Below are positions 34,024 to 42,198 of a DNA stretch of 64,000 nt, piece after piece (positions within the stretch are counted from its first letter, which is position 1; each line of letters opens with the position of its first letter). This DNA comes from Tamlana carrageenivorans (lineage in GTDB: Bacteria; Bacteroidota; Bacteroidia; Flavobacteriales; Flavobacteriaceae), in the NCBI RefSeq assembly GCF_002893765.1, contig NZ_CP025938.1:3491501-3555500 (forward strand), read 5' to 3'. Under the pieces are notes generated by a model. It saw only the letters and a list, made by a program, of their open reading frames with translations. It was not told the DNA's origin and made no database searches. Both the position numbers and the translations under genes were made by a program.

Positions 34024-34677
34024 ATGAAAGTGAAAATTAAAATTATTGGGCTGCTTATGGTATTACTATTGTTTGCCCAAAAATCTGAAGCTCAACAAGA
34101 AGGGTTTATTGGGGAAGTAAAAATGTTTGCTGGGAGTTTTGCTCCAAGAAATTGGGCGTTTTGTGATGGTCAATTATTGTCTATTGCTCAAAATACAGCT
34201 CTATTTGCCATAATAGGCACCACTTATGGTGGTGATGGTAGAACAACTTTTGCTCTACCCGACTTGCGCGGTAGAGCCCCTGTAGGCGTTGGAACAGGTG
34301 CGGGATTATCAACAATTAAAGCTGGTGAAAGATCAGGAAAAGAAAATATTACTTTAAATATTTTAAATATGCCTAGTCACACACATACGGCAACCTTTAC
34401 ACAAACACATGGTGTTTCAACCATTCCAGCTGTAGCCGATGAAGCAAACACAGACGACCCAACAAATAACAAACTTGCCATCCCTAATATTGGAGGCGCT
34501 AATATGCTGTATAGTAATGCATATTCTGATGCGACCTTAGCCAATGGCATAACAAATGTTCAAGGCATTGTAACTGTTTCTAGCAATGGCGGACAGCAAT
34601 CTTTTAATAATAGAAATCCTTATTTAGGAATCAATTATATAATCTGTCTTTTTGGAACATTTCCTTCAAGAAATTAA
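34024..34677 (+). CDS. Secreted phage-tail-Collar-domain protein (microcystin-dependent-protein-like)
   Basis: A 217-residue protein with a cleavable signal peptide (IIGLLMVLLLFAQKSEAQ, about 24 residues). Right after it comes a tail-Collar domain: GFIGEVKMFAGSFAPRNWAF CDGQLLSI, then FALPDLRGRAPVG and the His-rich MPSHTHTATF. Collar domains are found in phage short tail fibres and in cellular proteins such as MdpB. Cellular versions in Bacteroidota usually carry a signal peptide, which suggests an exported, possibly surface or fibre-forming protein. It lacks a T9SS sorting tail. Its stop is 13 bases before the large adhesin gene, so the two are very likely made together. Confidence 0.85.
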   Translation: MKVKIKIIGLLMVLLLFAQKSEAQQEGFIGEVKMFAGSFAPRNWAFCDGQLLSIAQNTALFAIIGTTYGGDGRTTFALPDLRGRAPVGVGTGAGLSTIKAGERSGKENITLNILNMPSHTHTATFTQTHGVSTIPAVADEANTDDPTNNKLAIPNIGGANMLYSNAYSDATLANGITNVQGIVTVSSNGGQQSFNNRNPYLGINYIICLFGTFPSRN

Positions 34678-34690
34678 TATATCTATCCAA

Positions 34691-37600
34691 ATGACAAATA
34701 ATTATTTTAAATATTTAAAAACAATAGTTTTGTTTTTATTTTTAGCCACGGTTAGTAATCCTGTTTTTTCTCAAACCACTTTAACAAAAGGTGATCTTGT
34801 TTTTACTAGAATTCAAATGGACGATGATTCATTTTCTTTTCTTGTTTTAACATCTTTAGAAAATGGTACTGTTTTTTATATAACTGATGAAGCTTGGAAT
34901 GGATCCAGCCTGCAAACGAATGAGTCTGAATTAAAATTTACGGCAACATCTGCTATAGCTCCAGGAGAAGAAATATCTTACAATACAGCTTTAGAAACGT
35001 TAACTTTTTCTAGTGGTAATACGTTGGGAAATATGGTTTCCGTTGGCATTAATTCTCCTACGAATAATATGCTTGGAACAGCTGGTGATAATTTATTTAT
35101 CCATCAAGGTACTCAAGGCTCACCTACTGTAAATGATTTTATTACCGGTATTAGTGCAAACGCAGGTTCATTTGGAACTCCAGGCGATGCATGGCAAAGT
35201 GCAGCCTCAACTTCAAATTCTATCTTACCTAGTTCTTTAACTAACGGAACTAATGCACTTGGATTATATCCTGATGGGGTTCAATCAGAAGTTGATAATG
35301 CCCGTTACAAACCTAGCGCATTACATTCTGGCGATAAATCTGCTATTTTAGCTGCTATTATGAATATTTCGAATTGGGAATATGATAATGACATAGCGTT
35401 TGGAATATCATCAACACTTTTCTCAGTATCGATACCTTGTACAGATCCAGATATCCCTACAATTACACCTTCAGCAACCACTGTATGTTTGGGAGCAACT
35501 GCAACTTTAAATATTGTAGGTAATCTAAATGATGCTACACAATGGCATATTTATACTGGTTCTTGCGGAGGTACACTTGTTGGATCTACTAACACTTCTT
35601 CTTTTAACGTTACTCCTGGGTCACCAAGTACAACATATTATATTAGAGGTGAAGGAGGTTGTATAACTCCTTCTACTTGTGCTACAGTAACCATAAATGC
35701 AACATCCGTTTCACCTTTTATTTCATCACAAACAAATATAAGTTGCAATGGTGGTTCCGATGGTAGTGCTACAGCTTCTGCTTCTGGCGGAACTGCACCG
35801 TATTCTTATTTATGGAGTAACTCTGCAACTACCGCTGCAATAGCAGGTGTTTCTGCTGGCAATTATACTGTTACCATCACTGATGCGAATGGATGTGCTA
35901 CTAATACTTCTGCAACGATTACAGAGCCTGCTGCTTTAGTAGCAAGTACAACTATTAATAACAATGTGAGTTGCAATGGTGGTTCCGATGGTAGTGCTAC
36001 AGCTTCTACTTCTGGCGGAACTGCACCGTATTCTTATTTATGGAGTAACTCTGCAACTACCGCTACAATAGCAGGTGTTTCTGCTGGCAATTATACTGTT
36101 ACCATCACTGATGCGAATGGATGTGCTACTAATACTTCTGCAACGATTGCAGAGCCTGCTGCTTTAGTAGCAAGTACAACTATTAATAACAATGTGAGTT
36201 GCAATGGTGGTTCCGATGGTAGTGCTACAGCTTCTGCTTCTGGCGGAACTGCACCGTATTCTTATTTATGGAGTAACTCTGCAACTACCGCTGCAATAGC
36301 AGGTGTTTCTGCTGGCAATTATACTGTTACCATCACTGATGCGAATGGATGTGCTACTAATACTTCTGCAACGATTACAGAGCCTGCTGCTTTAGTAGCA
36401 AGTACAACTATTAATAACAATGTGAGTTGCAATGGTGGTTCCGATGGTAGTGCTACAGCTTCTGCTTCTGGCGGAACTGCACCGTATTCTTATTTATGGA
36501 GTAACTCTGCAACTACCGCTACAATAGCAGGTGTTTCTGCTGGCAATTATACTGTTACCATCACTGATGCGAATGGATGTGCTACTAATACTTCTGCAAC
36601 GATTACAGAGCCTGCTGCTTTAGTAGCAAGTACAACTATTAATAACAATGTGAGTTGCAATGGTGGTTCCGATGGTAGTGCTACAGCTTCTACTTCTGGC
36701 GGAACTGCACCGTATTCTTATTTATGGAGTAACTCTGCAACTACCGCTACAATAGCAGGTGTTTCTGCTGGCAATTATACTGTTACCATCACTGATGCGA
36801 ATGGATGTGCTACTAATACTTCTGCAACGATTGCAGAGCCTGCTGCTTTAGTAGCAAGTACAACTATTAATAACAATGTGAGTTGCAATGGTGGTTCCGA
36901 TGGTAGTGCTACAGCTTCTGCTTCTGGCGGAACTGCACCGTATTCTTATTTATGGAGTAACTCTGCAACTACCGCTGCAATAGCAGGTGTTTCTGCTGGC
37001 AATTATACTGTTACCATCACTGATGCGAATGGATGTGCTACTAATACTTCTGCAACGATTACAGAGCCTGCTGCTTTAGTAGCAAGTACAACTATTAATA
37101 ACAATGTGAGTTGCAATGGTGGTTCCGATGGTAGTGCTACAGCTTCTGCTTCTGGAGGAACTGCACCGTATTCTTATTTATGGAGTAACTCTGCAACTAC
37201 CGCTACAATAGCAGGTGTTTCTGCTGGCAATTATACTGTTACCATCACTGATGCGAATGGATGTGCTGCTATTACTTCTGCAACGATTGCAGAGCCTGCT
37301 GCTTTAGTAGCAAGTACAACTATTAATAACAATGTGAGTTGCAATGGTGGTTCCGATGGTAGCGCTACAGCTTCTGCTTCTGGCGGAACTGCACCGTATT
37401 CTTATTTATGGAGTAACTCTGCAACTACCGCTACAATAGCAGGTGTTTCTGCTGGCAATTATACTGTTACCATCACTGATGCGAATGGATGTGCTACTAA
37501 TACTTCTGCAACGATTGCAGAGCCTGCTGCTTTAGTAGCAAGTACAACTATTAATAACAATGTGAGTTGCAATGGTGGTTCCGATGGTAGTGCTACAGCT

Positions 37601-39358
37601 TCTGCTTCTGGCGGAACTGCACCGTATTCTTATTTATGGAGTAACTCTGCAACTACCGCTGCAATAGCAGGTGTTTCTGCTGGCAATTATACTGTTACCA
37701 TCACTGATGCGAATGGATGTGCTGCTATTACTTCTGCAACGATTGCAGAGCCTGCTGCTTTAGTAGCAAGTACAACTATTAATAACAATGTGAGTTGCAA
37801 TGGTGGTTCCGATGGTAGTGCTACAGCTTCTGCTTCTGGCGGAACTGCACCGTATTCTTATTTATGGAGTAACTCTGCAACTACCGCTACAATAGCAGGT
37901 GTTTCTGCTGGCAATTATACTGTTACCATCACTGATGCGAATGGATGTGCTGCTATTACTTCTGCAACGATTGCAGAGCCTGCTGCTTTAGTAGCAAGTA
38001 CAACTATTAATAACAATGTGAGTTGCAATGGTGGTTCCGATGGTAGTGCTACAGCTTCTGCTTCTGGCGGAACTGCACCGTATTCTTATTTATGGAGTAA
38101 CTCTGCAACTACCGCTACAATAGCAGGTGTTTCTGCTGGCAATTATACTGTTACCATCACTGATGCGAATGGATGTGCTACTAATACTTCTGCAACGATT
38201 GCAGAGCCTGCTGCTTTAGTAGCAAGTACAACTATTAATAACAATGTGAGTTGCAATGGTGGTTCCGATGGTAGTGCTACAGCTTCTGCTTCTGGCGGAA
38301 CTGCACCGTATTCTTATTTATGGAGTAACTCTGCAACTACCGCTGCAATAGCAGGTGTTTCTGCTGGCAATTATACTGTTACCATCACTGATGCGAATGG
38401 ATGTGCTGCTATTACTTCTGCAACGATTGCAGAGCCTGCTGCTTTAGTAGCAAGTACAACTATTAATAACAATGTGAGTTGCAATGGTGGTTCCGATGGT
38501 AGCGCTACAGCTTCTGCTTCTGGCGGAACTGCACCGTATTCTTATTTATGGAGTAACTCTGCAACTACCGCTACAATAGCAGGTGTTTCTGCTGGCAATT
38601 ATACTGTTACCATCACTGATGCGAATGGATGTGCTACTAATACTTCTGCAACGATTGCAGAGCCTGCTGCTTTAGTAGCAAGTACAACTATTAATAACAA
38701 TGTGAGTTGCAATGGTGGTTCCGATGGTAGTGCTACAGCTTCTGCTTCTGGCGGAACTGCACCGTATTCTTATTTATGGAGTAACTCTGCAACTACCGCT
38801 ACAATAGCAGGTGTTTCTGCTGGCAATTATACTGTTACCATCACTGATGCGAATGGATGTGCTAGTTCTTCAAGTGAAAGTTTAACATTAATTAATAATT
38901 TAGATGATAGCGTAACGCAAAATGTAAATATGTTAACAGCAAATCAAACTGGAGCTACGTATCAATGGTATGAGTGTAGTAATTCTGATACTTTATTGAT
39001 AAAAGAAACAAATCAAAGTTATACCGCAACAGCTAAAGGAAATTATAAAGTAAAAATTATTCTAGGTGGTTGCCAAGTCGAATCTATGTGCATAACTGTA
39101 ACTACGCTATCTATATCAAATTTAGAGAAAAATAAATTTTATTTTTCAATGTATCCCATCCCTGCCTCAAATAATTTAACAATAAAATCTAATTTAGGTG
39201 ACGATTTTCAAATAGTTAATCAACTTGGGCAGATTGTTAAAATATTCAAAGCAAAATCTGACACAGAGAAAACTGTTTATGTTGGAAATTTAAGCGAAGG
39301 TATGTATTTTGTTAGAGCAGCAAATGGAGTTTCTAAAAAACTAATAATTACCAAATAG
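34691..39358 (+). CDS. Giant SprB-repeat adhesin with T9SS sorting domain
   Basis: A 1555-residue surface protein. A signal peptide (residues 1-27, ending PVFSQ) is followed by an N-terminal beta domain of about 220 residues (TLTKGDLVFTRIQMDDDSF...), an Ig-like segment (about 255-345), and 14 copies of a 76-residue SprB repeat (about 351-1390; core GGTAPYSYLWSNSATT ... GNYTVTITDANGC). After a short linker domain the last about 75 residues (MYPIPASNNLTIKS ... LSEGMYFVRA) form a type A T9SS C-terminal sorting domain. SprB repeats occur in the motile adhesin of gliding flavobacteria. I chose ATG 34691 because the longer start at 34652 overlaps the Collar gene and hides the signal peptide. Confidence 0.9.
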   Translation: MTNNYFKYLKTIVLFLFLATVSNPVFSQTTLTKGDLVFTRIQMDDDSFSFLVLTSLENGTVFYITDEAWNGSSLQTNESELKFTATSAIAPGEEISYNTALETLTFSSGNTLGNMVSVGINSPTNNMLGTAGDNLFIHQGTQGSPTVNDFITGISANAGSFGTPGDAWQSAASTSNSILPSSLTNGTNALGLYPDGVQSEVDNARYKPSALHSGDKSAILAAIMNISNWEYDNDIAFGISSTLFSVSIPCTDPDIPTITPSATTVCLGATATLNIVGNLNDATQWHIYTGSCGGTLVGSTNTSSFNVTPGSPSTTYYIRGEGGCITPSTCATVTINATSVSPFISSQTNISCNGGSDGSATASASGGTAPYSYLWSNSATTAAIAGVSAGNYTVTITDANGCATNTSATITEPAALVASTTINNNVSCNGGSDGSATASTSGGTAPYSYLWSNSATTATIAGVSAGNYTVTITDANGCATNTSATIAEPAALVASTTINNNVSCNGGSDGSATASASGGTAPYSYLWSNSATTAAIAGVSAGNYTVTITDANGCATNTSATITEPAALVASTTINNNVSCNGGSDGSATASASGGTAPYSYLWSNSATTATIAGVSAGNYTVTITDANGCATNTSATITEPAALVASTTINNNVSCNGGSDGSATASTSGGTAPYSYLWSNSATTATIAGVSAGNYTVTITDANGCATNTSATIAEPAALVASTTINNNVSCNGGSDGSATASASGGTAPYSYLWSNSATTAAIAGVSAGNYTVTITDANGCATNTSATITEPAALVASTTINNNVSCNGGSDGSATASASGGTAPYSYLWSNSATTATIAGVSAGNYTVTITDANGCAAITSATIAEPAALVASTTINNNVSCNGGSDGSATASASGGTAPYSYLWSNSATTATIAGVSAGNYTVTITDANGCATNTSATIAEPAALVASTTINNNVSCNGGSDGSATASASGGTAPYSYLWSNSATTAAIAGVSAGNYTVTITDANGCAAITSATIAEPAALVASTTINNNVSCNGGSDGSATASASGGTAPYSYLWSNSATTATIAGVSAGNYTVTITDANGCAAITSATIAEPAALVASTTINNNVSCNGGSDGSATASASGGTAPYSYLWSNSATTATIAGVSAGNYTVTITDANGCATNTSATIAEPAALVASTTINNNVSCNGGSDGSATASASGGTAPYSYLWSNSATTAAIAGVSAGNYTVTITDANGCAAITSATIAEPAALVASTTINNNVSCNGGSDGSATASASGGTAPYSYLWSNSATTATIAGVSAGNYTVTITDANGCATNTSATIAEPAALVASTTINNNVSCNGGSDGSATASASGGTAPYSYLWSNSATTATIAGVSAGNYTVTITDANGCASSSSESLTLINNLDDSVTQNVNMLTANQTGATYQWYECSNSDTLLIKETNQSYTATAKGNYKVKIILGGCQVESMCITVTTLSISNLEKNKFYFSMYPIPASNNLTIKSNLGDDFQIVNQLGQIVKIFKAKSDTEKTVYVGNLSEGMYFVRAANGVSKKLIITK
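35741..38864 (+). repeat. 14 tandem 228-bp SprB repeats
   Basis: Units start at 35741, 35969, 36197, 36425, 36653, 36881, 37109, 37337, 37565, 37793, 38021, 38249, 38477 and 38705, an exact 228-base (76-codon) spacing. Only a few variable sites occur (T/A in TASTSGG, A/T in TTAAIAG, ATNTS/AAITS, ITEP/IAEP). The Ala variant falls in units 1, 3, 6, 9 and 12, showing a three-unit (684-bp) higher-order period. The last unit diverges after GCA and runs into the linker. Confidence 0.95.
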
Positions 39359-39458
39359 TTAAAGTAAACACCTTTTCTTTAAGGAGCTAAAATTGTTGAC
39401 ACTTTAATCTAATAAGGCGCATTCAGAATTTAGCTCAATTGAGTAATACTCAGATATT

Positions 39459-39509
39459 AAAAACCAAGAATTGATTAAATATCAGTCTTGGTTTTTTGTT
39501 TTTTTTTAT
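39459..39509 (+). terminator. Rho-independent terminator after the adhesin gene
   Basis: AAAAACCAAGA (39459-39469) pairs with TCTTGGTTTTT (39486-39496), an exact 11-bp stem followed by a T-rich run that reaches the edge of IS copy 4. A further weak pair GAGCTAAA/TTTAGCTC lies at 39384-39436. The gene ends at 39358, so the terminator serves the Collar-adhesin operon. Confidence 0.75.
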
Positions 39510-40682
39510 CATTAGTGTCCGATAAAAGATTTTAAAAGCGGGATTTCCAAGATAGGATTTCCCGCTTATTTTGTATCTTGAAGTTATCACACATCTAAGA
39601 TATGAATAAAAGTAAAAACTTTAGCGGACAACCCATAATCAAACAGGTATTAAATTTCATTTTGCCCAAAGATGTTCATCGGACAGCCAAAAAGCACAAC
39701 AGCGATCGCTATACCAAAAAGTTTACCACCTATGAGCATTTGGCCACTATGGTATTTACCGTGATCAGTGGCTGTAGCTCACTTCGTGAGGTTTCCAGTA
39801 TTATGCTTGCCTGCGAGGGAAAGATCAACCATCTAGGACTCACGGACTTTCCAAAACGCAGTACCTTGTCAGATGCTAACAGGAGAAGAAGCTCTGAAGT
39901 ATTTGCCGATATTTATCATTTACTCTACAAACGTTACCATCGCTTTTTATCGGACAGCAGACCCTTAGAACCTGCAGTAAAGAACCTTAAAATCGTTGAT
40001 TCCTCGACCATACCCCTATTTAGTGACATTCTTAAAGGTGTAGGAAGGAACCCGCTCAACGGCAAAAAGAAAGGAGGTATCAAGATGCATACTATGATAA
40101 ACGCCATGGAAGACGTTCCTTGTCTGATTAAGTTTTCAAGCGCGGCCACGCACGACCACACCTTTTTAAAAGACCTGGAACTCAAGAAGGGCTCTTATGT
40201 GGTTTTTGACAAAGGGTATGTGGATTATGAGCAATACCAAAAATGGACACTGGAAGATGTTTACTTTGTGACTCGGCAAAAGGACAATGCTCGCTATACA
40301 AGCCTTGAAGAGTTTGATATCTCCAATAAAGTGGACGATGCTGTCTTAAAGGACGAAAAAATAGGGCTTACGGATAAAAACGGCAACGCTTTTTCCCTGA
40401 GGAGAATCGCTTTTTGGCACGAAAAGCACCAAAAAGTCTATGAGTTCATCACCAATAATTATGATCTTGACGCAGACAAAATAGCCGACATCTATAAAAA
40501 TAGGTGGCAGATTGAGACGATGTTTAAGCGGCTTAAACAGAACTTTCCGCTAAAGTATTTTTTGAGAGACAATCAAAATGCCATCGAAATACAAATCTGG
40601 GTCAGTTTGATAATCCAGCTCATTATGAAGTGTCTACCTTTGTTGTGACGGTTTTATATAGAGTATAAACTATATTTGAATT

Positions 40683-40964
40683 ATGGAAAAAAAATATGAC
40701 AACGAGTTTAAATCGATGATATTAGATTTATCCAAATCTGGTATACCAACAAAACAACTGAGTGAAGAATATGGAGTTCATACAAGTGTTATTAATAGAT
40801 GGAAACAAGAGTATGATTTAAAAGGAGGAGATTTTTCTAAAAATGAACCTAAATCCAAAGAACATCAAGAACTTATAGCATTAAAAAAGGAATTAAGAGA
40901 TGTTAAAATGGAACGTGACATCTTAAAAAAGGCGGTGAGCATCTTTTCCAAGAGCGACAGATAA
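40683..40964 (+). CDS. IS3-family transposase OrfA
   Basis: A 93-residue protein with an N-terminal helix-turn-helix (about residues 22-45: PTKQLSEEYGVHTSVINRWKQEY) and a C-terminal coiled-coil (LIALKKELRDVKMERDILKKA) for multimerisation. It binds the inverted repeats of its element. The frame ends at 40964, but a slippery A AAA AAG at 40925-40931 allows a -1 shift into orfB's frame, which is open from there to its ATG region, producing the OrfAB transposase. This arrangement is standard in the IS3 family. Confidence 0.9.
   Translation: MEKKYDNEFKSMILDLSKSGIPTKQLSEEYGVHTSVINRWKQEYDLKGGDFSKNEPKSKEHQELIALKKELRDVKMERDILKKAVSIFSKSDR
40925..40931 (+). promoter_or_regulatory. Programmed -1 frameshift heptamer (A AAA AAG)
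   Basis: In the orfA frame the codons are TTA AAA AAG, so the A AAA AAG heptamer is in the right phase for a -1 slip. The new frame reads GGC GGT GAG CAT and is open through orfB. Confidence 0.8.
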
Positions 40965-41011
40965 GGTATAACTTCATTTTATCAAACAAAAATACTTATC
41001 CTGTCGAAAAG

Positions 41012-41845
41012 ATGTGCAAATGCATGAAGGTTAGTAAAAATGCTTATTACCATTGGCTTAAAACCAAAGACACCTTAAAGGTTAATTCCTCTAAATCATT
41101 TTTAAAAGACAGAATCGAAGCTATATTTGACAATAGTAAACAGATTTATGGTAGCTATCGAATTCAAAAACAACTTGAACGAGAAAAGCTTTTTTATTCC
41201 CGTTCATATGTGGGGTTACTTATGAAAGAAATGGGACTAAGAAGTGTATTGAATAAGAAATTTGTGGTAACTACGGATTCAAATCATTCTCTAAAAACAG
41301 CTAAAAATGAATTAGACAGGGATTTTACCAGTTTTTCTTTAGGCTACAAATTAGTCTCTGACATTACGTATATAAGAGTTAATCAACAATGGAACTATTT
41401 AACCACGATAATGGATTTGGCTGATAGAAAAATAATAGGCTGGTCTTTAAGTGAAGATATGACTACTGAGAATACGGTTTTAAAGGCCTGGGTTGATGCT
41501 AGAAGAAACAGAGTGATAAACCAGCAGTGTATTTTTCATTCGGACAGGGGTGTGCAATATGCATCCAACAGAATCACAAATATGTTCTTTTTTAATCAAA
41601 AAGTGATACAAAGCATGAGTAGAAAGGGAAATTGCTGGGATAATGCTGTAGCTGAAAGTTTTTTTAAAACCATTAAATATGAGTGGATTAACAGATTTAA
41701 GTATACGTCTTATAATCAATTATACAAATCTATTGATCAATATTTAAACTGGTATAACACTCAAAGATTACATTCTAGTTTAGGATACATGACGCCTCTT
41801 GAAAAAGAATTACAATTAAAAGGATTTATTAACAAAGCTGCTTAG
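41012..41845 (+). CDS. IS3-family transposase OrfB (DDE integrase domain)
   Basis: A 277-residue frame with an N-terminal HTH_21 region (IEAIFDNSKQIYGSYRI) and an rve-type integrase core. The DDE residues are seen in VSDITYIRVNQQWNY, FHSDRGVQYAS and NCWDNAVAESFFKTIK, with the typical WINRFKYTS... YNTQRLHSSLGYMTP end. It is probably made mostly as the C-terminal part of OrfAB by frameshifting; separate initiation at ATG 41012 is also possible. The catalytic residues are all present, so the element should be able to move. Confidence 0.92.
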   Translation: MCKCMKVSKNAYYHWLKTKDTLKVNSSKSFLKDRIEAIFDNSKQIYGSYRIQKQLEREKLFYSRSYVGLLMKEMGLRSVLNKKFVVTTDSNHSLKTAKNELDRDFTSFSLGYKLVSDITYIRVNQQWNYLTTIMDLADRKIIGWSLSEDMTTENTVLKAWVDARRNRVINQQCIFHSDRGVQYASNRITNMFFFNQKVIQSMSRKGNCWDNAVAESFFKTIKYEWINRFKYTSYNQLYKSIDQYLNWYNTQRLHSSLGYMTPLEKELQLKGFINKAA

Positions 41846-42198
41846 TATAAAATAGCACCAAATTTATTAGGTAGTCCATTATGCTTGTGATCCAAAGAAA
41901 AGCCCAAAGAAACTGGGCTTATTCCAATATGATGTCCGTCATACGATACCATTTGATGACATATATCGATTTGTTCAAATTCCTGAAAAACCCAGAAGCT
42001 AATTGGGAAGAGATTACAACCAAAAACATTGGGCAATTAAGCCTTTTTGACCCATAAGGAGGTTCTGTTTTCAAAATAAAGAGTGCGATCAATAAAAAAG
42101 GCCAACACCAAAGCTTTTTTAGCTAATTCTGTTTTTTATCGGACAACAATAATTAAAATCCTACTATGTAATAGTTTTGAGGTGGTAACAAGACATAG

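Larger units (their letters stand above)
40626..41878 (+). mobile_element. IS3-family insertion sequence (IS150-like) nested in IS4 copy 4 (1253 bp)
   Basis: The element starts TGAAGTGTCTACCT and ends with the complement of TGGACTACCTAAT, imperfect inverted repeats with TG...CA ends. A 3-bp duplication TTA flanks it (40623-40625 and 41879-41881). It contains overlapping-frame orfA and orfB with an A6G frameshift signal and looks complete. Confidence 0.88.
39602..42057 (+). pseudogene. IS4-family transposase, copy 4, disrupted by IS3 insertion
   Basis: The reading frame runs from ATG 39602 to the IS3 insertion at 40625, resumes at 41882 and would end at TAA 42055-42057. Removing 1256 bases restores a 1200-base gene. 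The open part now ends at 40648 inside the IS3 end, losing the last about 57 residues. There is one amino-acid change before the break (YFLRDNQ for YFLGDNQ, next to the YREK region). A TAA stands two codons before the ATG, supporting this start for the whole family. Silent sites group it with copy 2. Confidence 0.93.
39510..42151 (+). mobile_element. IS4-family insertion sequence, copy 4, interrupted by an IS3 element
   Basis: Ends CATTAGTGTCCG and CGGACAACAATA are intact. The span of 2642 bases is 1386 + 1253 + 3, exactly one IS4 copy plus the IS3 element and its 3-bp duplication. Flanks TTTTTTTAT and ATTAAAATC do not match, so no 9-bp target duplication remains. The copy is dead because its transposase is broken. 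Confidence 0.92.

Noticed and set aside
34024..34677. Collar-domain gene as evidence for a prophage
   Set aside because: It has a signal peptide and a host-type promoter, and no other phage genes are present in the window.
35741..38864. Regular direct repeats that might suggest a CRISPR array
   Set aside because: The units are 228 bases, have no spacers and are in frame within a secreted adhesin.
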